A stretch of DNA of 64,000 bases from Marinobacter sp. MDS2 (GCF_030718085.1 NZ_JAVAJF010000001.1:186001-250000), one strand, 5' to 3'; positions 11,943 to 23,424 are shown, numbered from the stretch's first letter. The notes: generated from the letters alone by a model not told the origin. Made by a program: numbers and translations.

Positions 11943-12752
11943 TCAGGCAAGGCTATCCAGTGCTTCGCGCATTGGGTACAACAGATCGTGTAACGCTTGG
12001 TTCAATGCGTCAGAATCTGATTGATTTCGGGCTATTGTATCCACCAGTACGCTACCCACAATTACACCATCGGATACTTTGCCGATCGCACCGGCGGTTT
12101 CTGCATCCCGGATACCAAAGCCCACACCTACAGGAAGTGCGGTTAACTCGTGGATATGAGCCACTTTCGCTGCAACTTCATCCACATTGATGGTTGCCGA
12201 GCCGGTTACACCCTTGATAGAAACATAGTACACATAGCCAGACGAGTGCTTGCTAATTGCTTTAATTCGCTCATCCGTTGTTGTTGGGGCCAACAAGAAG
12301 ATCGAATCCATATTGCGCTCGGCAAATAACGGAGCAACTTCACCGGCTTCTTCGGGCGGCAGATCGACCGTTAGAACCCCATCGATGCCCGCCTTTGCCG
12401 CCGCATTGGCAAACGCTTCATAACCCATCGCTTCCATCGGGTTAAGGTAACCCATTAACACAACAGGCGTATCAGCATCGGTTTTTCGAAACTCTTCAAC
12501 CATGCCAATCACCTGGCGCAGCGAGGTGTTATGTTTCAGCGCGCGCTCACATGCCAATTGGATAACAGGGCCATCGGCCATTGGGTCAGAAAACGGAACC
12601 CCAAGCTCAATAATGTCCGCGCCGGCTTTTACCAGTGTGTGCATCAGGCTGACCGTTTGCTCAGGATGAGGATCACCCGCAGTAATATAGGGGATTAACG
12701 CCTTACGCCCCTGCTCTTTCAAGGACTTCAATACACCTTCAATACGACTCAT
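11943..12752 (-). CDS. trpA: Tryptophan synthase alpha chain
   Basis: Cleaves indole-3-glycerol phosphate and passes indole to TrpB. The 269 residues form a TIM barrel. The two catalytic acids are at the same numbers as in E. coli: E49 in [11 protein letters not shown] and D60 in PMADGPVIQ. It follows trpB by 17 bases on the same strand, so trpF-trpB-trpA form a unit. Unlike in Pseudomonas aeruginosa, where trpBA are elsewhere, here they sit between trpF and accD. Confidence 0.97.
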   Translation of the reverse strand: MSRIEGVLKSLKEQGRKALIPYITAGDPHPEQTVSLMHTLVKAGADIIELGVPFSDPMADGPVIQLACERALKHNTSLRQVIGMVEEFRKTDADTPVVLMGYLNPMEAMGYEAFANAAAKAGIDGVLTVDLPPEEAGEVAPLFAERNMDSIFLLAPTTTDERIKAISKHSSGYVYYVSIKGVTGSATINVDEVAAKVAHIHELTALPVGVGFGIRDAETAGAIGKVSDGVIVGSVLVDTIARNQSDSDALNQALHDLLYPMREALDSLA

Positions 12753-12769
12753 GCCTGCTCCTGATACCT

Positions 12770-13990
12770 TCAGATCTCGATGCCATCCAACTGGGCGATG
12801 GTATGAATGTCTTTGTCGCCGCGGCCCGACACGTTAATGACCACAACCTTGTCTTTATCCATGGTGGCCGCCAGCTTAAGCGCGTATGCCACGGCATGAG
12901 ACGACTCCAGCGCTGGCATAATGCCTTCCACCTGGGTCAAGGTGCGGAAGCCGGCCAGCGCCTCTTCGTCGGTGACCGACACATAATGGGCGCGGCCAAT
13001 ATCCTTCAACCAAGAGTGCTCTGGACCTACACCGGGATAATCCAGTCCGGCACTGACAGAGTGAGTTCCCGCGATCTGGCCATTTTCATCTTCCATCAGG
13101 TACGTGCGGTTGCCGTGCAACACACCCGGACGGCCGGCACACAATGGCGCGGCGTGATCGCCTGTTTCGATACCCAAGCCGCCGGCTTCAACACCGTAAA
13201 GTTCAACGGATTCGTCGGTCAGGAACGGGTGGAACATACCAATGGCGTTCGAACCACCGCCGACACAGGCAACCAACGCATCAGGAAGTTTGCCCATTTT
13301 TTCCAGGGACTGCTCACGCAGCTCGCGACCGATCACGGATTGGAAATCGCGTACCAAAAGTGGGTACGGGTGAGGGCCTGCAACGGTGCCAATGATGTAG
13401 AAGGTGTCATCTACATTTGCCACCCAATCGCGCATCGCCTCGTTCATGGCGTCTTTGAGTGTCTTGGTACCACTCTCTACGGCATGAACCGTAGCGCCCA
13501 ACAGTTTCATGCGATAAACGTTCAAAGACTGACGCTGAACGTCTTCTGAGCCCATGAAAACGTGACATTCCAAGCCAAGGCGAGCGCAAACTGTGGCTGT
13601 TGCTACGCCATGCTGACCTGCGCCGGTCTCGGCAATAATGCGCTTCTTACCCAGAAAGCTTGCAAGCAGCGCCTGACCAATGGTGTTGTTTACCTTATGG
13701 GCACCGGTATGATTAAGGTCTTCCCGTTTTAACCAGATTTGCGCACCACCGGTTTCACGAGTCAGGCGTTCCGCAAAATAAAGCGGACTTGGCCGGCCCA
13801 CGTAATCAGCCAGATCCTTGTCAAACTTGGCCTGAAATTCCGGGTCGTCTTTCAATTGGAGATATTCTTTCTCCAGCGTCATTAACGAATCCATCAGGGT
13901 TTCAGAAACAAACCGGCCACCGAAGGCTCCAAAGTGACCTCTGGAATCCGGGAGTGCCTTCAACATTTCATCAGTCAGTTTTACGGACAC
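12770..13990 (-). CDS. trpB: Tryptophan synthase beta chain
   Basis: PLP enzyme that joins indole and serine to give tryptophan, in complex with TrpA. The 406 residues contain the PLP lysine K99 in [12 protein letters not shown] and the phosphate-binding glycine loop [12 protein letters not shown]. The start ([13 protein letters not shown]) lies inside the last 20 bases of trpF, so the genes overlap and are probably coupled. Confidence 0.97.
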   Translation of the reverse strand: MSVKLTDEMLKALPDSRGHFGAFGGRFVSETLMDSLMTLEKEYLQLKDDPEFQAKFDKDLADYVGRPSPLYFAERLTRETGGAQIWLKREDLNHTGAHKVNNTIGQALLASFLGKKRIIAETGAGQHGVATATVCARLGLECHVFMGSEDVQRQSLNVYRMKLLGATVHAVESGTKTLKDAMNEAMRDWVANVDDTFYIIGTVAGPHPYPLLVRDFQSVIGRELREQSLEKMGKLPDALVACVGGGSNAIGMFHPFLTDESVELYGVEAGGLGIETGDHAAPLCAGRPGVLHGNRTYLMEDENGQIAGTHSVSAGLDYPGVGPEHSWLKDIGRAHYVSVTDEEALAGFRTLTQVEGIMPALESSHAVAYALKLAATMDKDKVVVINVSGRGDKDIHTIAQLDGIEI

Positions 13991-14600
13991 TTTGCACCTC
14001 TTTAAAGAAATCAGATAATTTGGTGGCGTCTTTAATACCCTTGCTCAGCTCAACCCCGCCGCTGACATCAACGGCCCAGGGACGAACCGCTTCGATGGCG
14101 CGGGCTACGTTAGCAGATGACAAGCCCCCGGCCAATATCAGGGGCATAGGACGTTGATCTGGTATCAATTGCCAGTTAAAGGATTGGCCTGTTCCGCCAT
14201 AACGATCGGGATCCCAGGCATCCACAAGCAACCCCACCGCTTTGTTATACGTAGAATAAGCTTCTGAGATCTGTTCTGCGCTCTGGACTCTGATGGCTTT
14301 GATCCATCTTCGCCCGAAGGACTCGCAAAATTCTGGTGTTTCGTCGCCGTGGAACTGCAACAGATCCAACGGCACGGCATTCAGTACCGACTTGACGAAC
14401 TCGGCTTTGGGATTCACAAATAAACCCGTCACGGTTACAAACGCCGGGATAGCCGCCGCCAACTCTTGTGCCTGCTCAATCGACACCGCACGAGGGCTTG
14501 GATCATAAAACACCAAGCCTATGGAGTCCGCTCCGCTTTCCACAGCCGCTTTTACATCTTCGACTCGGGTCAGACCACAGATTTTTACACGGGTTGTCAT
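13971..14600 (-). CDS. trpF: Phosphoribosylanthranilate isomerase
   Basis: Isomerises phosphoribosylanthranilate in tryptophan synthesis. I start at ATG 14600 ([15 protein letters not shown]), giving 209 residues. The KICGL motif begins at residue 6 with the catalytic Cys8, and the catalytic Asp is in LLVDAWDP. The longer frame has 32 extra residues inside truA with no family match. The ATG overlaps the truA stop by four bases (ATGA), and its own end overlaps trpB. Confidence 0.96.
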   Translation of the reverse strand: MTTRVKICGLTRVEDVKAAVESGADSIGLVFYDPSPRAVSIEQAQELAAAIPAFVTVTGLFVNPKAEFVKSVLNAVPLDLLQFHGDETPEFCESFGRRWIKAIRVQSAEQISEAYSTYNKAVGLLVDAWDPDRYGGTGQSFNWQLIPDQRPMPLILAGGLSSANVARAIEAVRPWAVDVSGGVELSKGIKDATKLSDFFKEVQSVRKTD

Positions 14601-15505
14601 GATTCTGAAACCGGCTGCTTGGGATGAATATGGGTTGGAGCAATAGGCAAGTTGTGCTCTCGCGAAAACCAGGGCGCCACAAAAGCCGGACCACACAGTG
14701 CTTCGGGAATACCAAAGTGTTCAGGATACCCTACATCAACCAGATAAAGCCCGTATGGCGGTGCGGTAACGCCCGCAAGTTTTCTATCCCGAGCAGCCAG
14801 AATCTCGCCAACCCAGGTTACCGACTGTTCTCCCGACCCCACGGCCATCAGAGCACCGGCTATATTACGAACCATGTGATGCAGGAATGCATTGGCCTGC
14901 ACATCAATGACCACATAGTCCCCTGAACGGCTGACCGATATGCGCTCCAAAAAACGAACCGGAGTCCGAGACTGGCAGCCCGCGGCCCGAAACGATGAAA
15001 AATCATGTTCACCGGTGAGTGCCTGAGCAGCTTCGTGCATCTTTTGTGCATCCAGTGGTCGAAAATTCCAGCTAACCTGCCCGCGCTGAATACCCGGCCG
15101 AACCGGATTATTGAAAATAATATAACGATAACGCCGATAGGTTGCCGAGAAACGGGCATGGAAATCACCCACGCCGTTGCCCGCCCAATGCACTGCTATG
15201 TCATTTGGTAACGCCGTATTAATGCCCATGACCCACGACCGAAGCGGGCGCACAGCTTCAGTATCAAAATGTACAATCTGAAAACTCGCATGAACACCAG
15301 CATCTGTCCGGCCTGCACACACCAGTTCAACCGGGTGGTTGGCAACCTTGCTAACCGCTTTGGTTAACTCCGCCTGAACAGACCGAACGCCACTTTTTTG
15401 CTGCTGCCAACCGTGAAATGCCTGTCCATCATACTCGAAAGCAATTACAACCCGACCGGCACCGATCGAATTGTTCGTAGTTAAAGGCTGCGATTGAAGA
15501 AACAA
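14597..15505 (-). CDS. truA: tRNA pseudouridine(38-40) synthase TruA
   Basis: Makes pseudouridine at positions 38-40 of the tRNA anticodon arm. The 302 residues contain the catalytic Asp68 in [11 protein letters not shown] and the second TruA signature [17 protein letters not shown]. The C-terminus extends ~25 residues past the core. It lies between fimV and trpF, as in Pseudomonas, and overlaps trpF by four bases. A strong terminator separates it from fimV, so a separate promoter in the ~85-bp gap is likely. Confidence 0.96.
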   Translation of the reverse strand: MFLQSQPLTTNNSIGAGRVVIAFEYDGQAFHGWQQQKSGVRSVQAELTKAVSKVANHPVELVCAGRTDAGVHASFQIVHFDTEAVRPLRSWVMGINTALPNDIAVHWAGNGVGDFHARFSATYRRYRYIIFNNPVRPGIQRGQVSWNFRPLDAQKMHEAAQALTGEHDFSSFRAAGCQSRTPVRFLERISVSRSGDYVVIDVQANAFLHHMVRNIAGALMAVGSGEQSVTWVGEILAARDRKLAGVTAPPYGLYLVDVGYPEHFGIPEALCGPAFVAPWFSREHNLPIAPTHIHPKQPVSES

Positions 15506-15530
15506 TGGAGCGTCCAGTTTGCGGGTTCAG

Positions 15531-15562
15531 AAAAACAAAGCGCCGGCACAAAGGCCGGCGCT
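15531..15562 (-). terminator. Rho-independent terminator of fimV
   Basis: On the minus strand, a 9-bp perfect stem AGCGCCGGC / GCCGGCGCT with a short loop (15562-15539) is followed by TTGTTTTTC. It lies just after the fimV stop and before truA, so it should end fimV transcription. Confidence 0.88.
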
Positions 15563-15590
15563 GTTGCCGTTATACAGTGATTATAACGAA

Positions 15591-18500
15591 TCAGGAGAGA
15601 TTTTTAAGAAGCTCTTGCGCTTCAGCCTTCTGCTCGTCGTTACCCTCCAGTGCAACTTCCTCGAGAATGTCTCTGGCACCGTCGCCATCACCCATTTCAA
15701 CGTAGGCTCGTGCCAGATCAAGTTTGGTCGCCGCTTCGTCCGTGCCTGCCAGGAAATCGAAGTCATCGTCGTCACCAAGATCGGCGTCCTCGATATCGAG
15801 GCCGGACAACACTCCGCTCTCGCTTTCCCGCACATCAACGTCGGGATCCAGAGAAGGCACTTCCTCAGCATCGCCCTGATCCAGCTCATCCAGAGCGTCT
15901 TCAAGGCCCAACTCTTCGTCTAACGAGCTCTCAGCCGTTTCTGAAGCGTCGGCCGTATCGAGCTCCGAGAACTCATCCATCAGGGCCAAGTCTTCATCGG
16001 AAACATCCAGTTCGAGGTCGTCGAGGCCGGCTTCACTCAAATCTAAAGCCTCGGCTTCACTGTCGTCCCCGACCTTATCAAGCTCGGCATCCAATTCGTC
16101 AAGGAAAGACTCATCAAGAGCAGAATCGTCCTCCGAGTCGTCAGCCAACGAAACCAACTCACTTTCCTTATCGGCTTTATCGCCTGACTCTCCGGATAAC
16201 GCACCTAAATCATCCAGCTCACCATCCAGGTCCAGGCTCTCGGTCAAATCGAGCTCCGGGTCAAGCGCATCTTCAGACTCACCTGCACCAAATACAGCCT
16301 CATCCTCTTCACTCAGCTCGAAATCGAGACTGAATTCATCTTCACCCAAAACATCATCCGGCTTATCAACTTGCGAATCCGCCTCAACATCCATTTCGAA
16401 GGACGAGAAGTCGGATTCTTCGTCAGCCGTGTCCGTTGATTCATCCGAGCTATCCAGCGCAGCAATACCCGAAAGATCGTATTCAATCGGGTCATCGGGT
16501 GAACCAGCCCGCGCCTTTTCATCCTCAAACTCATCCTCGAGATCTAGCTCACCGGCATCATCGTCCAAAGGTGTTGAGGACACCTCGGGCTCATTCTCGT
16601 CAACGTAGGCTTCGGAAGCGAAACCAGCCAAGGAATCGGAACGAAGCTCATTTTCGAGATCATCGATGCTCGGCATGGCCTCGGTCTCTTCACGCTGCTG
16701 CTTGAGAACCGTAGCTTTCGCCAGAGCTTCGTCATCGCCCAAAGCTTCTACTTCGCCAAATTGCTTATCGAAAGACTGATAATCCTGGCCGTCGGCATAG
16801 GTCTCCAGCAATTTCAGGCGCAGATCCGTTCGGCTGGGTTCACGCGAAATTGCGGTTTCCAGAACCTCGGCCGCTTTTTCATGCTGACCGTAAGCAATAT
16901 AACTGTTTGCTTCCGCCAATACTTCATCACCCCCAGGTGATGCTTTCACCTGGTTTTGCTCAACAGCAGGAGTCAGCTCAAAGCCTTCTGTGTCGCCATC
17001 ATCTTCAGCATTCAGCTGATCATAGAACGCCTTTTCACGAGTTGCGTTCCGACGCGCTACCACCAAAAGAAGGAGCAGAAGAAGGATCAGCCCGCCGCCG
17101 AGGGCCAACTGGTACATCGGATTCCCGACGACCGAATCCATAAACTGACCCAACCAACCTTTTTTAGATTCCTGCGCCGGCTCGCTGGCGACCGGCTGCT
17201 GGGCTTGGGGCTCGTCGGCAGCGGCGGTGCTCGCCACCGGCTCGGCCATCTCACCCGAATCCGATGCTTCTATTTCGGCTGCATCATTCGCCTGTTCACC
17301 TGCAGATTCCGACGTAGTGATTTCGGCTTCCGCTTCACCCTGCCGTGCCGTCGCTGATTCCTGTGCAGTGTCGTCACCTGGAACCAAGCTCTGGGCGTCA
17401 GCGACTTCCCGTTCCGAGGAAGCTTCCGCGGCCATGTCTTCGTCTGTTACCTCAGCACCGCCAGCCTGAACATCGGAACTCTCACCGACGTTGTTTTCGG
17501 CAGACTCTGCCTCCGCCGAGGATGCTTCATCGGCAACGCCTTCAGACACACCGGCTTCGCCACCCTCCAGATTACCCGGAACGGCGGCTGGATCTTCGGA
17601 AACTGCACCCTGCAAATCAGCAAGCTGAGTGCTCTTAAGCTCGAGGAGACGCTGAAGCGTTTCGACCTGCGCCTGCATATCTTCAAGCCTGGAATTCAGT
17701 TCTTCGTTTTCACGACGAGTGGCTTCCAACTCTTCCAGAGCCACGGCAGAACCTGCATCCACCCCCCCTTCAGAGGCACCATCACCACCGGCAGATCCGC
17801 CCTGTTCTTGAGTACGGGCCTCGGATTCATCTGCGGCGATAAGGCGAAGCTCCGCTCCGGAATCTGCTGCTTGCGGCTGTGTGCTCGGCTTCGGAGCCGG
17901 TTCAGCCGTTTGCGTAGCATCCACGGGCCGCGGCGACTTCAACTCCTCGTTCTGTCTTGCGACAACCCGAGAGGCCTCTGCCTGACTACGGCGCTCAATT
18001 TCAGCGAGACTTGGGGCACGAAGTACCTGACCACGCTTCAGGCGATTGATATTCCCACCAATAAACGCATCCGGATTTTTGTCCTGGATTGCCAGCATCA
18101 TCTGCTGCATCGACACTGAATTATTGGGGCGCATTCGCTGCGCGATGGTCCAAAGGGTATCGGAAGGCCCTGTTGGCCCAAAACTATCGGCGCTATAACC
18201 GGACGAACGTGAATTCTGAACGGCGGCCTGGCGACGAACAGACTCCGCACTGCGGCTGGTGCGCGCAGCGGTGCTGCGCTGCGGCGCCGAAGTTGGTGCT
18301 ATCACCTGCTCCCGGACGCCCGACTCTTCCGCATAGACAGGAGGATCGACAAGTACTGCGTACTCGCGCATCAAGCGGCCATTCGGCCAGGTCAGTTCAA
18401 GAAGGAAATTCAGGTAAGGTTCGCGGAAAGGTTCTCGTGAGGACACATTGATCGCGAGATTACCGTCGGCCTCGGTCACTACTTCAAATTTCAGTTTGCT

Positions 18501-18731
18501 CAGAAACTGATGACGTTCCAGGCCGACTCGTTGGTAAGCAGCTTCAGGAGCCACGTTAACGAAGACGTCACCGGGATCAACTCCACGACTTTGTCGCAAC
18601 GAAATTTCAGCATCCAGCGGCTGATTCAGCCACGACTGCATCTCAATTTCACCCAGCCCCAGGGCCTGAGCCATGCCCGAGCCGAGCCCTCCCGCCAACG
18701 CCAGGGCAACCGCAAGCTTGCGTACCTTCAT
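15591..18731 (-). CDS. fimV: FimV/HubP-type polar peptidoglycan-binding hub protein
   Basis: Large inner-membrane hub protein of the FimV/HubP family, which organises the cell pole and is needed for type IV pilus assembly and twitching. The 1046 residues run in the family order. A signal peptide is cleaved after about residue 23 (GMAQA/LG). The FimV N-terminal domain follows, then a LysM-like motif around 190-240 (GPSDTLWTIAQRM), a coiled coil (EELEATRRENEELNSRLEDM), a long Ala/Glu-rich part, one membrane helix near 535-557, a TPR-like piece, a very acidic Asp/Glu/Ser-rich region (about 640-985), and the conserved C-terminal FimV domain (AATKLDLARAYVEMGD). It lies between asd and truA, the Pseudomonas order. 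Confidence 0.96.
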   Translation of the reverse strand: MKVRKLAVALALAGGLGSGMAQALGLGEIEMQSWLNQPLDAEISLRQSRGVDPGDVFVNVAPEAAYQRVGLERHQFLSKLKFEVVTEADGNLAINVSSREPFREPYLNFLLELTWPNGRLMREYAVLVDPPVYAEESGVREQVIAPTSAPQRSTAARTSRSAESVRRQAAVQNSRSSGYSADSFGPTGPSDTLWTIAQRMRPNNSVSMQQMMLAIQDKNPDAFIGGNINRLKRGQVLRAPSLAEIERRSQAEASRVVARQNEELKSPRPVDATQTAEPAPKPSTQPQAADSGAELRLIAADESEARTQEQGGSAGGDGASEGGVDAGSAVALEELEATRRENEELNSRLEDMQAQVETLQRLLELKSTQLADLQGAVSEDPAAVPGNLEGGEAGVSEGVADEASSAEAESAENNVGESSDVQAGGAEVTDEDMAAEASSEREVADAQSLVPGDDTAQESATARQGEAEAEITTSESAGEQANDAAEIEASDSGEMAEPVASTAAADEPQAQQPVASEPAQESKKGWLGQFMDSVVGNPMYQLALGGGLILLLLLLLVVARRNATREKAFYDQLNAEDDGDTEGFELTPAVEQNQVKASPGGDEVLAEANSYIAYGQHEKAAEVLETAISREPSRTDLRLKLLETYADGQDYQSFDKQFGEVEALGDDEALAKATVLKQQREETEAMPSIDDLENELRSDSLAGFASEAYVDENEPEVSSTPLDDDAGELDLEDEFEDEKARAGSPDDPIEYDLSGIAALDSSDESTDTADEESDFSSFEMDVEADSQVDKPDDVLGEDEFSLDFELSEEDEAVFGAGESEDALDPELDLTESLDLDGELDDLGALSGESGDKADKESELVSLADDSEDDSALDESFLDELDAELDKVGDDSEAEALDLSEAGLDDLELDVSDEDLALMDEFSELDTADASETAESSLDEELGLEDALDELDQGDAEEVPSLDPDVDVRESESGVLSGLDIEDADLGDDDDFDFLAGTDEAATKLDLARAYVEMGDGDGARDILEEVALEGNDEQKAEAQELLKNLS

Positions 18732-18831
18732 GCTTTTTCCTTTCCAGTCTCCGTTATTCTTTGACTGCTGAATTTCAACAGAATCGGACGAGGTTGGATG
18801 ACTTTCGTCTTTTTATAGTTTGGGAGTATTG

Positions 18832-18853
18832 TTGATAAAACCTCTTTTATCAA
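18832..18853. promoter_or_regulatory. AT-rich perfect palindrome upstream of fimV
   Basis: TTGATAAAA (18832-18840) and TTTTATCAA (18845-18853) form perfect 9-bp arms around CCTC, about 100 bases upstream of the fimV ATG. Just downstream on the minus strand is a TATAAA that could be a -10 box. It could be an operator or part of the fimV promoter. No known regulator motif is recognised. Confidence 0.4.
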
Positions 18854-18906
18854 TCAATCAGCCGCATTCCTTGCGCCATTAGTTCACCACTCCCATGGAA
18901 CTCATT

Positions 18907-18955
18907 AGTGTCCCTGAAAATAACAGGGGCGGACACTGAAATCAGCACCCGCCCC
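18907..18955 (-). terminator. Overlapping hairpins downstream of asd, probable terminator
   Basis: About 60-110 bases past the asd stop on the minus strand there are two mutually exclusive stems. GGGGCGG (18926-18932) pairs with CCGCCCC (18949-18955), followed by TGTTATTTTC, terminator-like. AGTGTCC (18907-18913) can instead pair with GGACACT (18931-18937). The pairing is seen directly; the switching idea is speculative. Confidence 0.5.
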
Positions 18956-19013
18956 GAACCGGCTTATGAAAAACCGGACACAGTTGGCATTAATGACCAA
19001 TCTGTAACATTTT

Positions 19014-20129
19014 TTAACGTTCCTGGAGGATTCTCAGCATTCTGCGAAGCGGCTCTGCCGCGCCCCACAGCAACTGGTCACCTACGGTGAACGCGGAGAT
19101 GTATTCAGGGCCCATGGCCAGCTTACGAATACGTCCGATGGGCACACTCAATGTACCCGTCACCTTGGTTGGGGTCAGCTCCTGCATGGTCGCATCGCGA
19201 TCATTCGGGATGACTTTCACCCAATCGTTGCCTTTTGCCAAAATACTTTCGATCTCGGAAACCGGCAGATCTTTCTTGAGTTTGATGGTCAACGCCTGAC
19301 TGTGAGAGCGCATGGCCCCAATGCGAACGCAGATGCCGTCAATAGGAATCGGATTACCACTGCGACCAAGAATCTTGTTGGTCTCAACACCCGCTTTCCA
19401 CTCTTCCTTGCTCATGCCGTTATCAAGCTGCTTGTCGATAAACGGAATCAAGCTGCCCGCCAGCGGAACACCGAAGTGTTCGGTCGGAAACTCGCTCGAA
19501 CGCATGGTGTCGGTCACCTTACGGTCAATCTCAAGAATAGCAGACGAGGTATCTTCCAGCTCCGGCTTAACGCTGTCATTCAACGCACCCATCTGGTTGA
19601 GCAGCTCACGCATGTTTTGTGCGCCGGAACCCGATGCCGCCTGATAGGTCATGGGGGACACCCACTCGATCAGATCTTGCTCGAGCAGTCCGCCCAAAGC
19701 CAGCATCATCAGGCTTACAGTGCAGTTTCCACCCACGTAATCCTTCACGCCCTTCTCAAGCGCTTCATCGATAACGTTGCGGTTAACAGGATCCAGAACA
19801 ATGACAGAGTGATCGGCCATACGCAGCGTTGAAGCTGCATCAATCCAATAACCTTGCCAGCCCGCGTCACGGAGTTTCTCGTACACCGCGGAGGTATAGT
19901 CTCCACCCTGACAGGTGACAATCACATCCATCGTTTTCAGGATGTCGATATCAAATGCATCCTGAAGTGCTGGCACACCGTCTTTCCCGACATCCGGAGC
20001 CGGCTTACCGGCCTGGGATGTGGTGAAGAACACCGGATCGATGTCAGCAAAATCGTTTTCTTCGCGCATGCGCTGCATGAGGACAGACCCCACCATGCCA
20101 CGCCAACCTACAAGTCCAACTCGCTTCAT
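19014..20129 (-). CDS. asd: Aspartate-semialdehyde dehydrogenase
   Basis: Reduces aspartyl phosphate to the semialdehyde, the branch point for lysine, threonine, methionine and diaminopimelate. The 371 residues begin [17 protein letters not shown], the NADP loop. The catalytic Cys136 is in [12 protein letters not shown] and the catalytic His is in [12 protein letters not shown]. This is the gammaproteobacterial Asd type. It lies 120 bases downstream of leuB in the leuCDB-asd order shared with Pseudomonas. Confidence 0.97.
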   Translation of the reverse strand: MKRVGLVGWRGMVGSVLMQRMREENDFADIDPVFFTTSQAGKPAPDVGKDGVPALQDAFDIDILKTMDVIVTCQGGDYTSAVYEKLRDAGWQGYWIDAASTLRMADHSVIVLDPVNRNVIDEALEKGVKDYVGGNCTVSLMMLALGGLLEQDLIEWVSPMTYQAASGSGAQNMRELLNQMGALNDSVKPELEDTSSAILEIDRKVTDTMRSSEFPTEHFGVPLAGSLIPFIDKQLDNGMSKEEWKAGVETNKILGRSGNPIPIDGICVRIGAMRSHSQALTIKLKKDLPVSEIESILAKGNDWVKVIPNDRDATMQELTPTKVTGTLSVPIGRIRKLAMGPEYISAFTVGDQLLWGAAEPLRRMLRILQER

Positions 20130-20249
20130 GTGCGACCTTTGAATCTCACATTATGCCCGCCCACTGCCGTTATCGCTGGCAAGGACAGGATGGATGATCC
20201 CGCAGCGGCTGCATCCCGCCGCCATCGGGCCTCGGTTTCTGAACCTGGA

Positions 20250-21323
20250 TTAAAGTGCGTTTAGAACGGCTTCGCCCATTTCACGGGTCGAAACTTTCTT
20301 GCCGCCTTCAGACATAATATCGGCGGTACGCAAACCTTGGTCCAGCACCTTGCTGACCGCAGCTTCAATAGCTGCTGCGGCGGCGTCTTCATTCAGACTG
20401 TACCGCAACATCATTGCTGCACTGATGATCGTGGCCAGCGGATTCGCAATGCCCTGCCCGGCGATATCCGGCGCCGAACCGTGGCAAGGTTCATACATAC
20501 CTTGCTTCTCGGAGTTCAGCGAAGCGGACGGCAACATACCAATTGAGCCGGTTAGCATTGCAGCTTCGTCAGAAAGAATATCACCAAACATGTTACCAGT
20601 CACAATCACGTCGAACTGCTTAGGCGCTTTAACCAACTGCATAGCGGCGTTATCGACGTACATATGAGACAGCTCGACGTCCGGATACTCGCTCTTAAGC
20701 TCTTCCATGATCTCGCGCCACAGCACGGTCACTTCCAGCACATTCGCCTTGTCCACAGAACACAGTTTCTTTCCGCGCTGCTGGGCAGCCTCAAAAGCCA
20801 CACGGCCGATACGGCGGATTTCAGACTCGGTGTACTGATAAGTGTTATAACCCTGACGCTCGCCGCTTTCGAGCTGACGAACACCGCGTGGCTGGCCGAA
20901 ATAGATACCACCGGTCAACTCACGAACAATCAGAATATCCAGACCGGAGACCACTTCGGGCTTGAGCGAAGACGCTGAAGCCAGTTGCGGGTAGAGAATG
21001 GCCGGACGCAAGTTCGCAAACAACTCCAGATTGGAGCGCAAACCCAACAGCCCTTTTTCCGGGCGGTTCGCCATCGGCAGGCTGTCCCATTTGGGACCAC
21101 CCACGGCGCCAAGCAAGATCGCATCGGCCTTGCGGGCCTTATCCAGAGTATCGGCTGGCAACGGAGTATCTTCGGCGTCAAGCGCCGCGCCGCCTACGAG
21201 TGCGGTATCGAATGACAAACCCAAGGAAAACTTATCGTTCACCTTGTGCAGAACCTTCTCCGCTTCTGCCACAATTTCGGGGCCAATGCCGTCACCCGGC
21301 AACAACAAAACACTACGAGACAT
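20250..21323 (-). CDS. leuB: 3-isopropylmalate dehydrogenase
   Basis: Oxidative decarboxylation step of leucine synthesis. I choose ATG 21323 ([18 protein letters not shown]), 357 residues, because AAGGA lies 7 bases upstream. A start seven codons earlier would overlap leuD. The substrate/NAD signature near the C-terminus is [20 protein letters not shown], and the catalytic Lys/Asp positions lie in VDKANVLEV and [16 protein letters not shown]. It is the last gene of leuCDB. Confidence 0.97.
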   Translation of the reverse strand: MSRSVLLLPGDGIGPEIVAEAEKVLHKVNDKFSLGLSFDTALVGGAALDAEDTPLPADTLDKARKADAILLGAVGGPKWDSLPMANRPEKGLLGLRSNLELFANLRPAILYPQLASASSLKPEVVSGLDILIVRELTGGIYFGQPRGVRQLESGERQGYNTYQYTESEIRRIGRVAFEAAQQRGKKLCSVDKANVLEVTVLWREIMEELKSEYPDVELSHMYVDNAAMQLVKAPKQFDVIVTGNMFGDILSDEAAMLTGSIGMLPSASLNSEKQGMYEPCHGSAPDIAGQGIANPLATIISAAMMLRYSLNEDAAAAAIEAAVSKVLDQGLRTADIMSEGGKKVSTREMGEAVLNAL

Positions 21324-21340
21324 ATCAGAATCCTTTTTAA

Positions 21341-21988
21341 TCAATTTCCAGCGTTAAACAACCAGGGAGCCGTTTGGCGACGCGCATCTTCATAAGCCTT
21401 GATCACATCCGCGTCCTCAAGGGTTACGCCAATATCATCCAGACCATTAAGCAGGCAATGACGACGGAAATTATCGACATCAAAGCTGAAGGATTCTCCT
21501 TCAGGAGTCGTAACCGTCTGCGCTTCAAGATTAATCGTCAGCTGATAGCCTTCATTCGCCTCAACGCTCTCAAACAGTCTGTCAACAACTTCTTCTTCAA
21601 GAACAATAGGTAACAAGCCATTCTTAAAGCAGTTGTTATAGAAGATATCAGCAAAACTCGGCGCGATAATGACTCGGAAACCGAAATCATCCAGGGCCCA
21701 GGGAGCGTGCTCCCGGCTTGAGCCACAACCAAAGTTGGTGCGCGCCAGCAACACGCTGGCATTCTTGTAACGCTCCTGATTCAACACGAAATCAGGATTC
21801 AGCGGGCGGCCTGCACAATCCTGGTCCGGCTTACCTTCGTCCAGATAACGCAGCTCATCAAACAAATTAGGGCCAAAACCTGTGCGCTTGATGGACTTCA
21901 AAAACTGCTTGGGAATAATCATGTCCGTATCCACATTGGAACGGTCCATGGGGGCAACAATGCCCTGATGTTGCGTAAATGCTCGCAT
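21341..21988 (-). CDS. leuD: 3-isopropylmalate dehydratase, small subunit
   Basis: Small (swivel) subunit of isopropylmalate isomerase, working with LeuC. The 215 residues have the substrate motif [14 protein letters not shown] (about 84-97) and the N-terminal [20 protein letters not shown]. It lies 17 bases downstream of leuC and 17 bases upstream of leuB on the same strand, so the three are an operon. Confidence 0.97.
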   Translation of the reverse strand: MRAFTQHQGIVAPMDRSNVDTDMIIPKQFLKSIKRTGFGPNLFDELRYLDEGKPDQDCAGRPLNPDFVLNQERYKNASVLLARTNFGCGSSREHAPWALDDFGFRVIIAPSFADIFYNNCFKNGLLPIVLEEEVVDRLFESVEANEGYQLTINLEAQTVTTPEGESFSFDVDNFRRHCLLNGLDDIGVTLEDADVIKAYEDARRQTAPWLFNAGN

Positions 21989-22005
21989 GGTGTCTCTCCT
22001 GTGGA

Positions 22006-23424
22006 TCAGTTCATCAACTCACGGACATCAACAAAATGCCCCGTTACCGCAGCCGCGGCCGCCATCGCCGGACTCACCAAATGAGTGCGCCCGCCAAAGC
22101 CCTGACGCCCCTCGAAGTTACGGTTTGACGTAGACGCACAATGTTCGCCCTGCCCCAACTTGTCGGCGTTCATCGCCAGACACATGGAGCAGCCCGGATC
22201 ACGCCATTCAAGACCCGCTTCGATGAAGATCTTGTCCAGACCTTCCTTCTCGGCCTGCTCTTTCACCAAGCCAGACCCCGGCACCACCATCGCCTGCTTC
22301 AGACCGGCGGCAACCTTGCGCCCCTTAACAACTGCGGCCGCCTCGCGCAGATCTTCAATGCGACTGTTGGTGCAAGAGCCAATAAACACACGATCCAACT
22401 TGATGTCGGTAATCTTCTGATTCGGCTCCAAACCCATGTATTTAAGAGCACGAACAATCCCTTCGCGCTTGATGGGGTCTTCTTCTTTAGCAGGATCAGG
22501 CACATTGGCACCCACATCTGCCACCATCTCTGGAGACGTGCCCCAGCTCACCTGAGGCTGGATTTTAGTGCCATCGATTTCGACAACTTTGTCGAACACA
22601 GCGTCGTCATCACTGCGCAGCGTGCGCCAGTATTCCACGGCCTTATCCCAGGTTGCCCCCTTGGGCGAAAACGGGCGACCTTTAACGTAGTCGATCGTGG
22701 TGTCGTCAACCGCCACCATGCCAACACGGGCACCACCTTCGATGGCCATATTACAAATGGTCATCCGGCCTTCCATACTCAAACCACGAATGGCCTCACC
22801 ACCAAACTCAATCGCGTACCCCGTGCCGCCGGCGGTCCCAATCTTACCGATAATCGCCAACACCACGTCTTTGCCGGTCACACCTGCGCCCAGCTTACCG
22901 GTCACCTTGACCAGCATGTTCTTCATTTTTTTCTGAACCAGACACTGAGTGGCCAATACGTGTTCAACTTCAGACGTGCCGATACCATGCGCCAAACAAC
23001 CGAAAGCGCCATGAGTCGAGGTATGGGAATCACCACAGACAATGCTCATCCCCGGCAAAGTGGCACCTTGCTCTGGCCCGATAACGTGAACAATCCCCTG
23101 GCGAATGTCTTTGATCTTGAATTCCAGAATACCGAACTCATCGCAGTTCTTGCCGAGCGTTTCGACCTGCGTGCGCGACACGGGATCAACAATGCCATCA
23201 ATACCTTTGTCACGGTCTGTGGTCGGTACGTTGTGATCCGGCGTTGCGAGGTTCGCATCAATGCGCCACGGCTTACGGTTAGCCAACCGAAGCCCTTCAA
23301 ACGCTTGGGGAGATGTAACTTCGTGCAGCAACTGGCGATCGATATAGATCAATGCTGAACCGTCATCGCGCTGTTTGACCAAATGGTCATCCCACAACTT
23401 GTCGTATAAGGTTTTGCCCGCCAT
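22006..23424 (-). CDS. leuC: 3-isopropylmalate dehydratase, large subunit
   Basis: Aconitase-family large subunit of isopropylmalate isomerase. The 472 residues contain the [4Fe-4S] ligands: one Cys in [14 protein letters not shown] and two in [11 protein letters not shown]. The substrate-binding [14 protein letters not shown] is also present. It is first in leuCDB. A LysR regulator is divergently placed across a 394-bp gap, which suggests control by that regulator, as for the equivalent gene next to leuC in Pseudomonas. Confidence 0.97.
   Translation of the reverse strand: MAGKTLYDKLWDDHLVKQRDDGSALIYIDRQLLHEVTSPQAFEGLRLANRKPWRIDANLATPDHNVPTTDRDKGIDGIVDPVSRTQVETLGKNCDEFGILEFKIKDIRQGIVHVIGPEQGATLPGMSIVCGDSHTSTHGAFGCLAHGIGTSEVEHVLATQCLVQKKMKNMLVKVTGKLGAGVTGKDVVLAIIGKIGTAGGTGYAIEFGGEAIRGLSMEGRMTICNMAIEGGARVGMVAVDDTTIDYVKGRPFSPKGATWDKAVEYWRTLRSDDDAVFDKVVEIDGTKIQPQVSWGTSPEMVADVGANVPDPAKEEDPIKREGIVRALKYMGLEPNQKITDIKLDRVFIGSCTNSRIEDLREAAAVVKGRKVAAGLKQAMVVPGSGLVKEQAEKEGLDKIFIEAGLEWRDPGCSMCLAMNADKLGQGEHCASTSNRNFEGRQGFGGRTHLVSPAMAAAAAVTGHFVDVRELMN

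Noticed and set aside
22141..23358. 405-codon open frame antisense to leuC
   Set aside because: Shadow of a highly conserved gene; composition is Thr/His/Asn-rich with no domain.
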